Shown: piece by piece, positions 53,072 through 62,406 of the stretch
How positions within the stretch are numbered: the stretch's first letter is position 1
Layout: each line of letters opens with the position of its first letter
Source: Halobaculum marinum
Lineage (GTDB): Archaea; Halobacteriota; Halobacteria; Halobacteriales; Haloferacaceae
DNA: 64,000 nt
Reading direction: 5' to 3'
Assembly: GCF_029338555.1 (NCBI RefSeq)
Contig: NZ_CP119990.1
Span: 1 to 64,000, forward strand
Notes under the pieces: model-generated
Database searches by the model: none
Told to the model about the DNA's origin: nothing
What the model saw: only the letters and a program-made list of their open reading frames with translations
Translations under genes and position numbers: made by a program

Positions 53072-54076
53072 TCACGCGCCCACCTCGGTCAGGAACGATT
53101 CGCGCGCTGCCCGCCACGCTTCGACGATCGCGTCGTCGTCCTCGCTGTCCCACGGCTCGATCTCGTCGTTCTCGTCGAGGTGGGCGATCGTCCGCTCGAC
53201 GCCCTCGCGGAACGAGACGGTGTACTCGAACTCGAGGTCGCGTCGCGCCTTCGCGTTGTCGAACACCGTGGAGAACTGGAAGTGGTCCCGGAGCCCCTGT
53301 GTTCGCTCCGGCGCGGCGGCGAGGAGGACGTCCGTGGGGATGTGGACCAGCTCAGGCTCCGGGGCGCCGAGTGCGTCGGCGACCACGTGGTGGTACTGGT
53401 TCCAGGTGATCACCTCCTCGCTGGTCACGTGGTACGTCTCCCCGCGGGCGGCCGGGGTGTCGATGGCCGCGACGAACGCCGCCGCCACGTCGTCGCGGTG
53501 GCACGGTCCCCACAGCGACTGCCCGTCGCCGTGGACGACGATGGGCTTGCCCTCTCGGAGCCGGTCGAGGTAGTAGGTGCCGCCGCCGAAGGTGTGCAAC
53601 ACGGGGCCGCCTTCTCCGTACGTGCTCCACGGCCGGATCGTCGTCACGTCGAACGCGTCGCCGTAGGCCGCCGCGAACACCCGCTCGCAGGCGGCCTTGT
53701 CGGCGCCGTACTCGCTCACTGGGGGGTCGGTCGGTGCGTCCTCCGTGACCGGGTTCGTCGGGAGCGGCCGGTGGTACACGTCGACCGTCGAGCAGAAGAC
53801 GTAGCGGTCGACGCCGTCGAACACCTCGACGGCAGCGGCGGCCTGTTCGGGGTCGAAACAGACCATGTCGATCACGCAGTCGGGCTCGACGCGGTCGCGA
53901 GCCGTCTCCAGCGCGTCGCGGTCGTCGCGGTCGCCGTGGACGAACGCGACCGACGCCGGGAGGTCGGTCTCGGTCTGCCCCCGCGTGAAACACGTCACGT
54001 CGTGGCCAGCGTCGACCAACTGTCGCGTGATCCCCGTGCTGATGAGCCCCGTACCGCCGATGACGAGAACGTTCAC
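53072..54076 (-). CDS. NAD-dependent epimerase/dehydratase
   Basis: A 334-residue extended-SDR protein. The dinucleotide motif VIGGTGLISTGI lies at the N-terminus. Next is EVFDGVDRYVFCSTVDVYHRPLP with the catalytic Ser/Thr region, then a YGADKAACE segment with the Tyr-x3-Lys pair. The C-terminal substrate domain has GDGQSLWGPCHRDDVAAAFVAAID and HVTSEEVITWNQYHHVVADALG. It acts on nucleotide sugars or similar compounds; the substrate is unknown. GTG 54076 is the start. Confidence 0.9.
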   Translation of the reverse strand: MNVLVIGGTGLISTGITRQLVDAGHDVTCFTRGQTETDLPASVAFVHGDRDDRDALETARDRVEPDCVIDMVCFDPEQAAAAVEVFDGVDRYVFCSTVDVYHRPLPTNPVTEDAPTDPPVSEYGADKAACERVFAAAYGDAFDVTTIRPWSTYGEGGPVLHTFGGGTYYLDRLREGKPIVVHGDGQSLWGPCHRDDVAAAFVAAIDTPAARGETYHVTSEEVITWNQYHHVVADALGAPEPELVHIPTDVLLAAAPERTQGLRDHFQFSTVFDNAKARRDLEFEYTVSFREGVERTIAHLDENDEIEPWDSEDDDAIVEAWRAARESFLTEVGA

Positions 54077-54172
54077 AGCGTCCCCACAGGTGCCACGGTG
54101 CTAAACCCACAGGGGCGTCGACCTGACGCCGGTGTCGGCGGCGTGTGTGCGGAACGAGGGTGCGTCGGACGG

Positions 54173-55264
54173 TTACGCGATGCCCAGCGCCATGCCGAAC
54201 AGCGCGACCGCGATGATGGCGAACAGGACGCCGACGCCGGACTTGATCGTCGAGGTGTCGACGGCGGTCGACACGTACGGCGCGATCTGGCCGCCGACCA
54301 CCGTCGCGGGGACGGTGAACACGACCATGTTCCACGGGATGTTCTGCAGCGACAGCGCGTGGCCGAAGTCGATGAACGCGCCGCCGAACACGTGGACGAG
54401 CGACGCGATGACGGCGGTGACGGCGACGACGATGTGGTTCGTCCCGATGGCGATCCGAACCGGGATGCCGGTGCGCAGCATCGAGATGATCCCGAGTTCG
54501 CCGATTCCGAAGCCGGCGAGCCCCTGGAAGGCGCCGCCGATGCTGTAGTTCCCGAACCGTTCGAGGTAGCCGTCACGCTCGTAGGTGTACTCGTTGCCGT
54601 CGTTGTCGACCCGCGTGACGACCCCGTCGGCGTCCGTCTCGACGCCCGCGGGACCGGGCTTGGCGTCGTCGTCCGGGAGGTCGCGGTCGCCGCCGTCGGC
54701 GGCGGCGTCGGCCCCGCTGTCCGACCCGGCGTCGTCGTGGTCGCCGTGGCCGAGGTCCGCCGAGAACAGCAGGTACGACGCCGCCAGCAGCGCGACCGCG
54801 AGCAGGCCGTAGAACACCGTTTCGGGGATGACGAACGACGCGACCGCGCCGCCGACGACGAACGGGAGGCCGCCCCCGACGAGCGTCAACGCGAGTTTGC
54901 GGTCGACGAGCCCGTAGCGGACGAACGCGAGCGCCGAACTCGAAAGGCCGAACGACTCGCTGACGAGGCCGACGAGCACGATCTCCGAGGGGCTCAACGG
55001 CTTCGCCGCTAGCGGGAACAGGAAGATGAGGAACGGCACGAACAGCGCCGAGCCGCTGATCCCCACCGTGTTCACGATGGTGGCGCCGAGCATGAACACC
55101 GGGAGGAGCCACCAGAACTCGAGCCAGTAGCTCGCTCCGGCGTCGGCCGGTGTCGGCGCTGCGAAGTACACCCCGAGCACGAACAGTACCGGGGCGGTCA
55201 GTACGAACAGGTGCTGGTACCTGAGGAACGTCTCTACGAGCTCGTCTGTCGTGGACGATGTCAT
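54173..55264 (-). CDS. TSUP/TauE-SafE family anion exporter
   Basis: A 363-residue multi-helix membrane protein of the TSUP family, which moves sulfite, sulfonate or similar anions. Two helix sets are separated by an acidic cytoplasmic loop (about 195-250, rich in Asp and Ala). Motifs include TVGISGSALFVPFLIFLFPL near 95 and GGAFQGLAGFGIGELGIISML. ATG 55264 was used; the longer ORF is an upstream extension. A TATA-like stretch lies near 55355. Confidence 0.88.
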   Translation of the reverse strand: MTSSTTDELVETFLRYQHLFVLTAPVLFVLGVYFAAPTPADAGASYWLEFWWLLPVFMLGATIVNTVGISGSALFVPFLIFLFPLAAKPLSPSEIVLVGLVSESFGLSSSALAFVRYGLVDRKLALTLVGGGLPFVVGGAVASFVIPETVFYGLLAVALLAASYLLFSADLGHGDHDDAGSDSGADAAADGGDRDLPDDDAKPGPAGVETDADGVVTRVDNDGNEYTYERDGYLERFGNYSIGGAFQGLAGFGIGELGIISMLRTGIPVRIAIGTNHIVVAVTAVIASLVHVFGGAFIDFGHALSLQNIPWNMVVFTVPATVVGGQIAPYVSTAVDTSTIKSGVGVLFAIIAVALFGMALGIA

Positions 55265-55604
55265 TGTGAGATGTCCAGAATGGGATGGGACACCCGTCGC
55301 GACGTAGCGATGGGTCGTGACGGGCGTGGTGAGAGACAGTGCAGGGGGCGCAGTATTTAATCTCTGAGGTTCAGCGCCGCTGACAGACGTGTGACCGAGG
55401 ATCATGGATCGGCGGTGTCGCTGAGTCCCGACGACTCGGAACGGCGAGCAGATACTTCAGGGGGCGGGGCCAACCGCCGGACGGAGACGATGTGTTCCAG
55501 ACGAGTCGCGACGCGGTCGAGCGGTCGTCGCTGTCGACGGCCCCCGGTACGGTCGGGGAGTCGCCGCGGCGCCGCCACTCGCCCGTGTCGCCGGGAGGTG
55601 GCCG
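55265..55604. other. divergent promoter region, TSUP and acyl-CoA synthetase genes
   Basis: A 340-bp stretch with no supportable gene. It holds an AT-rich element (TATTTAAT near 55354) suited to a TATA box for the TSUP gene, about 90 bp upstream of its start. The remainder is GC-rich and featureless to the eye. Confidence 0.4.
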
Positions 55605-57713
55605 ATGGGTAGTGAGGGTGTCGCAGGGCTGTTCGACCCCGAGCGCGTCGCCGTCGTCGGTGCGACGGACCGCGAGGGATCGGTCGGTCGGGCAGTCACT
55701 GAGAACCTCCTCGACGGGTTCGACGGGACGACCGTCCCGGTGAACCCGAACCGCGAGGAGGTGCTGGGCGAACCGTGCGTCTCGGGCGTCGCCGAGGCGA
55801 ACGCCGACCTGGCGGTGATCGCGGTCCCGCCGTCGCTGGTGGTCGACGTGACCCGCGAGTGCGGCGAGGCTGGCCTGCGCCACGTCGTCGTGCTCACCGC
55901 CGGGTTCGGCGAGACGGGCGCCGAGGGTGCCGACCGCGAGCGCGAGTTGCGCGCGGTCGCTGACGAGTACGATATGGCACTGGTCGGGCCCAACAGCCTC
56001 GGCGTGATGTCGAGTCCGTCGGGGATGAACGCCACGTTCGGCCCGGACGCGCCGCCCGCAGGCGGCGTCTCGTTCATGAGCCAGTCGGGCGCGTTCGTCA
56101 CCGCCGTCGTCGACTGGGCGAAAGACGCCGGCCTCGGGTTCAAGGACGTGGTGTCGCTGGGCAACAAGGCCGTCCTCGACGAGACGGACTTCGTGCGCGC
56201 GTGGGGTGACGACCCCGACACCGACGTGGTCGTCGGCTACTTGGAGAGCATCGACGACGGCCGCGCGTTCGTCGACGCCGCCCGCGACACGACCGACGAC
56301 ACGCCCGTCGCGGTCGTGAAGTCCGGGCGGACGGACGCCGGCGCGCAGGCGGCCTCCAGCCACACCGGCGCCATCGCTGGCTCCGACAAGGCGTACGAGG
56401 CCGGGTTGGACGCCGCGGGCGTGCTCCGCGCGGAGTCGGTGCAGGAGCTGTTCGACTCCGCCCGCGCGCTCGCCGGCGGCGACCTCCCCGAGTCCGACGG
56501 CGTCGCCGTCGTGACGAACGCCGGCGGCCCGGGCGTGATGGCGACCGACGCCGTCGGCGACGCCGAGCGCCTCCGCCTCGCGAGTTTCGACGACGACACC
56601 GTCGACGAGTTGAGCGAGGCGATGCCCGACGAGGCGAACGTGTACAACCCGGTCGACGTGATCGGCGACGCGACCGTCGAGCGGTTCCGCGAGGCGCTCG
56701 ACATCGCCGCCGAGGACCCCGACGTGGGGTCCGTGGCCGTGATTACGGCGCCGACCGCGACGCTCGACTTCGGCGAACTCGGCGAGATGATCGCCGACGC
56801 CGCCGACGAGCACGGCGTCCCGATGGCCGCCTGCCTGATGGGCGGCGAGCGACTCGCCGATGCCCGCGACGTGCTCCGCGACCGCGGCGTCCCGTCGTAC
56901 TTCGACCCTGCCCGCGCAGTCGGTGGGCTGGAGGCGCTCGTCGAGTACCGCGAGGTCCGCGGGCGCTCGTACCCCGAGCCGGAGCCGATCGACGCCGACC
57001 GCGAGCGGGTCCGCGAGATCCTCTCGTCGGTGACGGAGCGCTCGGACAACCGCTTGGGCGTCGAGGCGATGGAGATCTTCGACGCCTACGGCATTCCGAC
57101 GCCGGAGGGCCGCGTCGTCGACGATGCCGCGGAGGCGCAGTCGGTCGCCGAGGGGATCGGCGAGGAGGTGGTGATGAAGATCGTCAGCCCCGACATCCTC
57201 CACAAGTCCGACATCGGCGGCGTCAAGGTCGGTGTCCCGGTCGAGGAGGTCGACGACGCCTACGAGGACCTGATCGCCCGCGCCCGCAACTACCAGCCTG
57301 ACGCGACGATCCTCGGCGTGCAGGTGCAGGAGATGATCGACCTCGACGCCGGCGTCGAGACCATCGTCGGGAGCCACCGCGACCCGCAGTTCGGCCCGCT
57401 CGTCATGTTCGGGCTGGGCGGCGTATTCGTCGAGATCATGGAGGACACCACCTTCAGACTCGCCCCGGTCGGCGCCGATGAGGCCCGTGAGATGACCGAA
57501 GAGATCGAGGCGGCGCCGCTGTTGCGCGGCGCCCGCGGCCGTGACCCGGTCGACATCGACGAGGTCGTCGACGCGGTGCGGCGCGTCTCGCAGTTGGTCG
57601 CGGACTTCCCGAGCATCGTGGAACTGGACGTCAACCCACTGGTCGCGACGCCCGACGGGGTCCGGGCCGTCGACCTGCGACTCACCGTCGACCCCGAGGA
57701 GTTGGAGTCATGA
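55605..57713 (+). CDS. acd: acetyl/acyl-CoA synthetase (ADP-forming), fused alpha and beta
   Basis: Makes acetate (or another acid) and ATP from acyl-CoA, ADP and phosphate, the archaeal way of gaining ATP by substrate-level phosphorylation. The 702 residues contain a CoA-binding domain (VAVVGATDREGSVGRAV), succinyl-CoA-ligase-like domains (SHTGAIAGSDKAYEAGLDAAGV) and a C-terminal ATP-grasp domain (VVMKIVSPDILHKSDIGGVKVGV). The expected phosphohistidine region is present, though I cannot pinpoint the residue. It ends in an ATGA overlap with the BioD/DRTGG gene, so both are coupled. Confidence 0.93.
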   Translation: MGSEGVAGLFDPERVAVVGATDREGSVGRAVTENLLDGFDGTTVPVNPNREEVLGEPCVSGVAEANADLAVIAVPPSLVVDVTRECGEAGLRHVVVLTAGFGETGAEGADRERELRAVADEYDMALVGPNSLGVMSSPSGMNATFGPDAPPAGGVSFMSQSGAFVTAVVDWAKDAGLGFKDVVSLGNKAVLDETDFVRAWGDDPDTDVVVGYLESIDDGRAFVDAARDTTDDTPVAVVKSGRTDAGAQAASSHTGAIAGSDKAYEAGLDAAGVLRAESVQELFDSARALAGGDLPESDGVAVVTNAGGPGVMATDAVGDAERLRLASFDDDTVDELSEAMPDEANVYNPVDVIGDATVERFREALDIAAEDPDVGSVAVITAPTATLDFGELGEMIADAADEHGVPMAACLMGGERLADARDVLRDRGVPSYFDPARAVGGLEALVEYREVRGRSYPEPEPIDADRERVREILSSVTERSDNRLGVEAMEIFDAYGIPTPEGRVVDDAAEAQSVAEGIGEEVVMKIVSPDILHKSDIGGVKVGVPVEEVDDAYEDLIARARNYQPDATILGVQVQEMIDLDAGVETIVGSHRDPQFGPLVMFGLGGVFVEIMEDTTFRLAPVGADEAREMTEEIEAAPLLRGARGRDPVDIDEVVDAVRRVSQLVADFPSIVELDVNPLVATPDGVRAVDLRLTVDPEELES

Positions 57714-58774
57714 ACCCGTTACTCGTCACATCCACCGCAGAGAGCACCGGCAAGACGGCCGTCACGCTCGCGCTCGCGCGCATCGCCGCCGACCGCGGGC
57801 GCGAGGTCGGCTACATGAAACCGAAGGGCACGCGCCTCCAGAGCGTCGTCGGCAAGACGCTCGACGAGGACCCGATGCTGGCGCGCGAACTGCTCGGCAC
57901 CGACGCCGAGATGCACCAGATGGAGCCGGTCGTCTACTCGCCCACCTTCATCGAGGGGGCGATCCGCGGGCGCGAGAACCCGGATGAATTGCGCGAACGC
58001 ATCCGCGAGGCGTACGCAGACGTGAGCGAGGGGACCGACGCGATGTTCGTCGAGGGTGGCGGCAACGTCCGCACCGGCGGCGTCGTCGACCTCACCGACC
58101 CGGAGGTGGCCGAGGAACTCGACGCCCAGGTCGTGCTCGTCGCAGAGTACGACGAACCGGGCGACCTCGACGAGGTGCTCGCGGCGGTCGACGACATCGG
58201 CGACCGCCTCGCGGGCGTGCTGTTCAACCGCGTCGGCGACGCCGTCTACGAGGACGTGGAGGCCGACGTCGCCCCGTTCCTCTCGACGAAGGGCGTCGAC
58301 ACGGTCGGCACGCTCCCGGTCGCCCGGGAACTGTCGGGCGTCACGGTGTCCAGACTGGCGGACGAACTCGGCGCGAAGGTGCTCGTCGAGGGCGACGACG
58401 ACCGACTCGTCCAGCGGTTCAGTGTCGGTGCGATGGGCGCCGAGGAGGCGCTGCGCCACTTCCGGCGCGCCCGCGACGCCGCCGTGATCACCGGCGGCGA
58501 CCGCTCCGACATCGCGACCGCCGCTATCGAGGCCAACAGCGTCCGCTGTCTGGTGCTCACGGGCGGGCACCGTCCGTCCGGGTCGGTGCTCGGGAAGGCG
58601 AAGGAGGCCGGCCTGCCCGTCCTGTCGGTGCCCGGCGACACGCTCACCACCGTCGAACGCGCGGAGGACGTGATCCGCAGCGGGCGGACGCGCGACGCAC
58701 AGACGATCGAGGTGATGCGTGACCTGCTGGAGGACCACGCCGACGTGGATGCGCTGATCGGGAGCGACGGCTGA
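57710..58774 (+). CDS. BioD-like/DRTGG-domain protein (phosphotransacetylase-N-terminal type)
   Basis: A 354-residue protein. The N-terminal P-loop domain (LLVTSTAESTGKTAVTLALARIAADRG) and FVEGGGNVRTGG are BioD/CobQ-like. The C-terminal DRTGG-type domain (LRHFRRARDAAVITGGDRSDIATAAIEANSVRCLVLTGGHRPSG) is as found N-terminal in some phosphate acetyltransferases. No acetyltransferase domain follows. Its start overlaps the ADP-forming acyl-CoA synthetase (ATGA), which suggests a regulatory or assembly role in acetyl-CoA/acetate metabolism. This is inferred. Confidence 0.88.
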   Translation: MNPLLVTSTAESTGKTAVTLALARIAADRGREVGYMKPKGTRLQSVVGKTLDEDPMLARELLGTDAEMHQMEPVVYSPTFIEGAIRGRENPDELRERIREAYADVSEGTDAMFVEGGGNVRTGGVVDLTDPEVAEELDAQVVLVAEYDEPGDLDEVLAAVDDIGDRLAGVLFNRVGDAVYEDVEADVAPFLSTKGVDTVGTLPVARELSGVTVSRLADELGAKVLVEGDDDRLVQRFSVGAMGAEEALRHFRRARDAAVITGGDRSDIATAAIEANSVRCLVLTGGHRPSGSVLGKAKEAGLPVLSVPGDTLTTVERAEDVIRSGRTRDAQTIEVMRDLLEDHADVDALIGSDG

Positions 58775-58981
58775 GCAAGTCGGGGGACGCTGGTGCGGAT
58801 CTTTGTTTTTAAACACTGACAATTTAGAACCTGGATATGAGTCGGATTTCGAGAAGTTTTCCGAGCACCTATCCTACGTTAGCTACGAGGAGCGCTGATT
58901 ACACAATGATTGGCTATCTTTGCTGCGGAAATGAGAAAGGCGATTAACCTATAGTTTAATATGTGCGTTTTTTGATTTTGA
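58775..58981. other. AT-rich boundary of an accessory region
   Basis: The composition changes here from GC-rich coding to AT-rich DNA, with runs such as GTTTTTAAAC and GTTTAATATG and a poly-T stretch at about 58965. No gene is seen. It marks the left edge of the 58.8-64 kb element, but I see no clear attachment-site repeat or tRNA. Confidence 0.5.
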
Positions 58982-59455
58982 TTACTGTTCTCTGACTTCT
59001 GAACGCAACTCATCGACATCATCCCGGAGCCGCTGCACCTCCCAGAGCATCTCCCGGAAGTGGTACATGCGCACCTTGCTCGGCCGCTCGTCGAAGATAT
59101 GGTCGATTTCTTTCTCGGAGCGCAACCATGCCCATGTCTCCTGGTTCGGACCGTACACCTTAGTCGCCGGTCCGCGGGAGTTCTCTTCGTCCCAGAACCG
59201 AGCTTCCACGTCGCTACCTTCGGCGAGTTGCTCGAGTCGATAGCGGACCCACTCTTTGTCTTTACCCAGCCAGTTGGCCACCTCCCGGCGGCTTGCGTAC
59301 TGTGAGCGACGTATCTCTCGCGTGTGTTCGCGAACTTGCCTCCCGTCAGTAGTATTCGCGATTCCCACTAGCACGTCTGCCGTTCCATCCGGGTATCCTT
59401 CGAGATCGATCACAAGCTGATTTCCACACTCTGTTACATAGGTCTGTTTCGCCAA
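58982..59455 (-). CDS. hypothetical protein with C-terminal coiled coil
   Basis: A 157-residue protein. The N-terminal half is beta-rich (VTECGNQLVIDLEGYPDGTADVLVGIANTTDG). The middle shows an HTH-like EVANWLGKDKEWVRYRLEQLAEGSDV. The end is a coiled coil (REMLWEVQRLRDDVDELRSEVREQ). The ORF begins at a TTG directly after an in-frame stop, so the start is uncertain and the gene may be truncated. Base composition is closer to the element around it than to the core genome. Confidence 0.6.
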   Translation of the reverse strand: MAKQTYVTECGNQLVIDLEGYPDGTADVLVGIANTTDGRQVREHTREIRRSQYASRREVANWLGKDKEWVRYRLEQLAEGSDVEARFWDEENSRGPATKVYGPNQETWAWLRSEKEIDHIFDERPSKVRMYHFREMLWEVQRLRDDVDELRSEVREQ

Positions 59456-60145
59456 TTACCAGTGTGGAGAACAGTGTGTAGAGACACCCGCACCGTATTG
59501 AATAGATCTCTCTAAGGATTACGGAGGGGGGAAAATCGGCAGTCGCCGCAGGGCTTGGTTTCACACCCGTGGGAGCAGTATCCTCTCCATCCCTTACTTC
59601 AGGACCATATTTCTCTCCAGCCAGACAGATGGTGTCAAACGCTCACAATAGGAAGCTCTCGATAGTCATGAGCTCGACCGCTCCCAGGTAGCGGTCTTGA
59701 AACTGGCGTGGCAACATCCTCACGCGGTCGAGTAAATTCTCATTGCCGCTGGCCGGCCTGGTCTCAGGGTCGACGGGATCTGTTACCTAAAATCCTCGCT
59801 GGGTCAATCTCGAACGAAAGCCCTTGTCGCTCGTGCCTGCGAACCACTCGGGAGCCCGATGCACCCACGCTTCCGTAACGGCCTGCTTCGGCCCGGCGGT
59901 GCCGGATGGACCAACGATATCCATCTGACAGCTGGTGTGGGGTGGTGATCGAAACTAGCGGTCTGTTTCGTCGCCGCGTTCCGTCGCTCGCGAAGTACAC
60001 TCACGAGTAGTCGACCCACATTGAGTGGATCAACGTGGGCGAGCAACCGCAACGGCGTACGTAGTGTGTAGGGTGGTGGCCTCTGGTGACGGGGTCAGCG
60101 AGCCAAGCTGACAGGGGAGTCGGTGATCGGGGCTACCAGCAGGTG
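59456..60145. other. gene-poor stretch in the accessory region
   Basis: About 690 bp with only short overlapping ORFs on the minus strand (around 59764-60052) that are basic, lack a recognisable domain and conflict with each other. Possibly remnants of a degraded mobile element. I see no intact transposase. Confidence 0.45.
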
Positions 60146-60964
60146 TCAGCCGACTCTGTGTGCTTCTTCGTCGGTGAGGTACACCACGAGGCGGTTGCGT
60201 CCACGGCCACCCGTGTCTGCGTTCACCGTCCGCGGAGAGTCGCTCGCGAGTGCTTCGAGCTTCTCGAAGACACGCCGTACTTCTGTCGAGGTGAGCTGTT
60301 CATCGCGTTTCAGCCCGAGTTTTTCTTTGACAGTTGCTGCGGTGATGGTGATCCGACGGCCGTACGCGTCGTTGGTGGCCTTCCCCCATTTCCCGAGGTG
60401 ACTCAGCAAGTCCCGACACCGGTTGTGGACCGCGTACACGCGGTCGGTGATGTCGCTGGGGCCGTATTTGAGCAAGCGTGTGAGTCGATCCTCGCTTGCA
60501 CCACCGAGCTCGTCCTCCGTATCGATGCCGACGGAGTCGGCAACTGATTCGACGATCCGTCTGAGCCGTGTCGTTTCTCGGCTCGGTGTGTCGGTCGGAG
60601 TATCGACGTCCTGGTCGGTTCGTGTGAGAAGGCAGTCGATGAGCGAGCCGTGGTCGTCGAGGAACTCTTCTTGATTGTCGGTGAGATAGCCGCTCTCGTC
60701 GCCGACAATGATCTCGTCGAGCCACGAGAGGTGCCGCTCGTGCTTGATCGTAACCGTGCGCTCAAGCTCATCGAGGCGTTCACACAGCTGTTGTGTGTTC
60801 GTGGTGCGGTCTTCGAGTTCCTCGACGCGCTCGGTGAGATCTTCGATGACCTTCTGTTGGTCGTTGATCGTCTCACGTTGCTTCTCGATGACGTTGCGTT
60901 GCTCACGGACGAGGTCGGGGAGGTCGTCTGACGTTGTCGTGTCGGTGTCGGCGTTGTGACTCAT
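60146..60964 (-). CDS. coiled-coil and winged-helix protein of plasmid/provirus type
   Basis: A 272-residue protein. Residues 15-75 are a strong coiled coil (REQRNVIEKQRETINDQQKVIEDLTERVEELEDR). A middle helical part follows (DELGGASEDRLTRLLKYGPSDITDRVYAVHNRCRDLLSHLGKWGK). The C-terminal winged helix is VKEKLGLKRDEQLTSTEVRRVFEKLEALASDSPRTVNADTGGRGRNRLVVYL. Such proteins occur on haloarchaeal plasmids and proviruses, where they are thought to bind DNA. An isolated origin-type repeat lies 32 bp upstream, suggesting replication or copy control. Function not proven. Confidence 0.72.
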   Translation of the reverse strand: MSHNADTDTTTSDDLPDLVREQRNVIEKQRETINDQQKVIEDLTERVEELEDRTTNTQQLCERLDELERTVTIKHERHLSWLDEIIVGDESGYLTDNQEEFLDDHGSLIDCLLTRTDQDVDTPTDTPSRETTRLRRIVESVADSVGIDTEDELGGASEDRLTRLLKYGPSDITDRVYAVHNRCRDLLSHLGKWGKATNDAYGRRITITAATVKEKLGLKRDEQLTSTEVRRVFEKLEALASDSPRTVNADTGGRGRNRLVVYLTDEEAHRVG

Positions 60965-60995
60965 GGATGGGGGGTGCAGTCGCTGGTTGGCTGGC

Positions 60996-61015
60996 GAACG
61001 GCGGACGCGGTGGTG
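60996..61015. repeat. isolated ORB-like motif upstream of the coiled-coil/winged-helix gene
   Basis: GAACGGCGGACGCGGTGGTG matches the origin repeat consensus GAAC(A/T)GCGGACACRGTGGTG at all but two positions. It is 23 kb from the origin array and directly before 60146-60964. Confidence 0.6.
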
Positions 61016-61038
61016 TCGGGTTTCTCGTTAAACCGGCC

Positions 61039-61710
61039 TCATTGCCGCGTCAGCGTACATTTTGGTCCGTACTCGTTGGTGCCGCGTTCGAAGCTTGAGA
61101 TCGCCCAGTCAGCGTGATAGGCGATATCGACGAGGGCTTTCGGGACAGTCGTTGTCTCCGATGTGAGCCTACAGACGGTTGTTGTGCCGTCGGTGTCGAC
61201 GGCTTCGAGCGTTGGGAGCCCCTCGAGCGTGGTGACGAACGCTGTCGTGGACATCTGTCCACGACCGACGACGTACACACTCCAGCACTCGTAGCTTTCG
61301 CGCCGTAGTAGCAGCGACGAGTGCGGCTCACCTTGCAGGTCACTCAGGAGGGTATTCACCCTGTGGACCGTGATTCCCAACTGGTCCGCACACTCGATCG
61401 CAGAGATTGCTGTGGGTGTCTCGTAGGTCTCCCGGAGGTAGTCGTGGAGTTCCTCGGTGTCCGTTGGCGGCTCTGTACCGAGTATCCTCACCGAGTCGAG
61501 CAACTCGTTACTGTGCGGGCTCACGAGTCCTTCTTCGGTGGCGGTGAGCTGGAGGTGGCTCCCCTCCTCAGTCTCGACGACGATCGTGTCGGCTCGTCGT
61601 TCGATAACCGTCACGACGCCAGCGTGGTCGTCCCAGGTGAGGATGTGACCGATGTCGAGGTCTGTTGCGGTCAGTGGTGAAATTCCGTATTGCAGGTGAT
61701 TGACGGTCAT
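61039..61710 (-). CDS. hypothetical protein with HTH-like segment
   Basis: A 223-residue protein. The N-terminal beta region GHILTWDDHAGVVTVIERRADTIVVETEEGSHLQL is followed by a helical segment resembling a winged helix (TAISAIECADQLGITVHRVNTLLSDLQG) and a C-terminal part with two Cys. Not recognised. Its ATG overlaps the stop of the upstream 61707-62276 gene by four bases, so both are an operon. The context is an integrated element. Confidence 0.68.
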   Translation of the reverse strand: MTVNHLQYGISPLTATDLDIGHILTWDDHAGVVTVIERRADTIVVETEEGSHLQLTATEEGLVSPHSNELLDSVRILGTEPPTDTEELHDYLRETYETPTAISAIECADQLGITVHRVNTLLSDLQGEPHSSLLLRRESYECWSVYVVGRGQMSTTAFVTTLEGLPTLEAVDTDGTTTVCRLTSETTTVPKALVDIAYHADWAISSFERGTNEYGPKCTLTRQ

Positions 61711-62276
61711 TGGTCGGTGTAGTGGTGACTGCGGGCGAACGCGAGTTGCATTGCTTGGCGGAGGTGATAGCGCGCGTCGTCGTCGGCGGTCAGTTGGAGC
61801 GCCTTTCCGAGACTATCGATGAGTGGGTCCGCCCCGAGTGGGCCCGGAAGTTGACAGCCACAGGGGCCGGCACGTACGCATCCCGGTGCCATGACCTCGA
61901 TCTCAGTGACTGGGTCGCCACAGTTCGGACAACTGGGGAACGAGTCACGGACTCCATGGATATCGGGATCGAGTACGCTGCCCAGACGGGCGTACTCGAC
62001 TCGGAGAACCCGTTGGCCTGCGTCCGTGAGGAAGTACTTCCCGTCGATATTGGTCAGCAGTTCCTTGTCAGTGAGTGATCCGAGGGCCGAATTGTGCGCC
62101 CCATAGTCGAGATCCCGCTCCGGAATCAGCCGCTCCAGCGTTCGCTCAGTGACCTCTCGATTCTGCTCGTCTCGATCGCGTTCGATACGCGCAAGCATGT
62201 AGAGAATTGTTCGCTCGGTGCTGGAGAGATCGGTCCAAGACGGTGTTTCGTCGCCGGTGTGGTGTGGGTTCTTCAT
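61707..62276 (-). CDS. winged-helix protein with C-terminal zinc ribbon
   Basis: A 189-residue protein. Residues 15-90 form a helix-turn-helix (LSSTERTILYMLARIERDRDEQNREVTERTLERLIPERDLDYGAHNSALGSLTDKELL), and residues 105-140 a zinc ribbon (FPSCPNCGDPVTEIEVMAPGCVRAGPCGCQLPG). It is thus probably a transcription regulator or nucleic-acid-binding protein of the mobile element. ATG 62276 is used; the longer ORF is a basic extension. Translationally coupled to 61039-61710. Confidence 0.72.
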   Translation of the reverse strand: MKNPHHTGDETPSWTDLSSTERTILYMLARIERDRDEQNREVTERTLERLIPERDLDYGAHNSALGSLTDKELLTNIDGKYFLTDAGQRVLRVEYARLGSVLDPDIHGVRDSFPSCPNCGDPVTEIEVMAPGCVRAGPCGCQLPGPLGADPLIDSLGKALQLTADDDARYHLRQAMQLAFARSHHYTDQ

Positions 62277-62406
62277 TGGACGTTGTTTCGGAGGGTGGTG
62301 GTGAACTGGTTGCAGCGAGTGGGGAACTGAGCGTGACCGACATCGGCGTTCAGCCTGAACAGCTCGAGTTCGGTCGAAGTGCCGGGTCGACCGCCGGTGT
62401 CGACGC

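Noticed and set aside
58775..58981. tRNA gene as an integration target at the low-GC boundary
   Set aside because: No cloverleaf-like sequence or direct repeat could be recognised there.
59764..60052. Two overlapping minus-strand ORFs
   Set aside because: They conflict with each other, lack domains and lie in degraded low-GC sequence.
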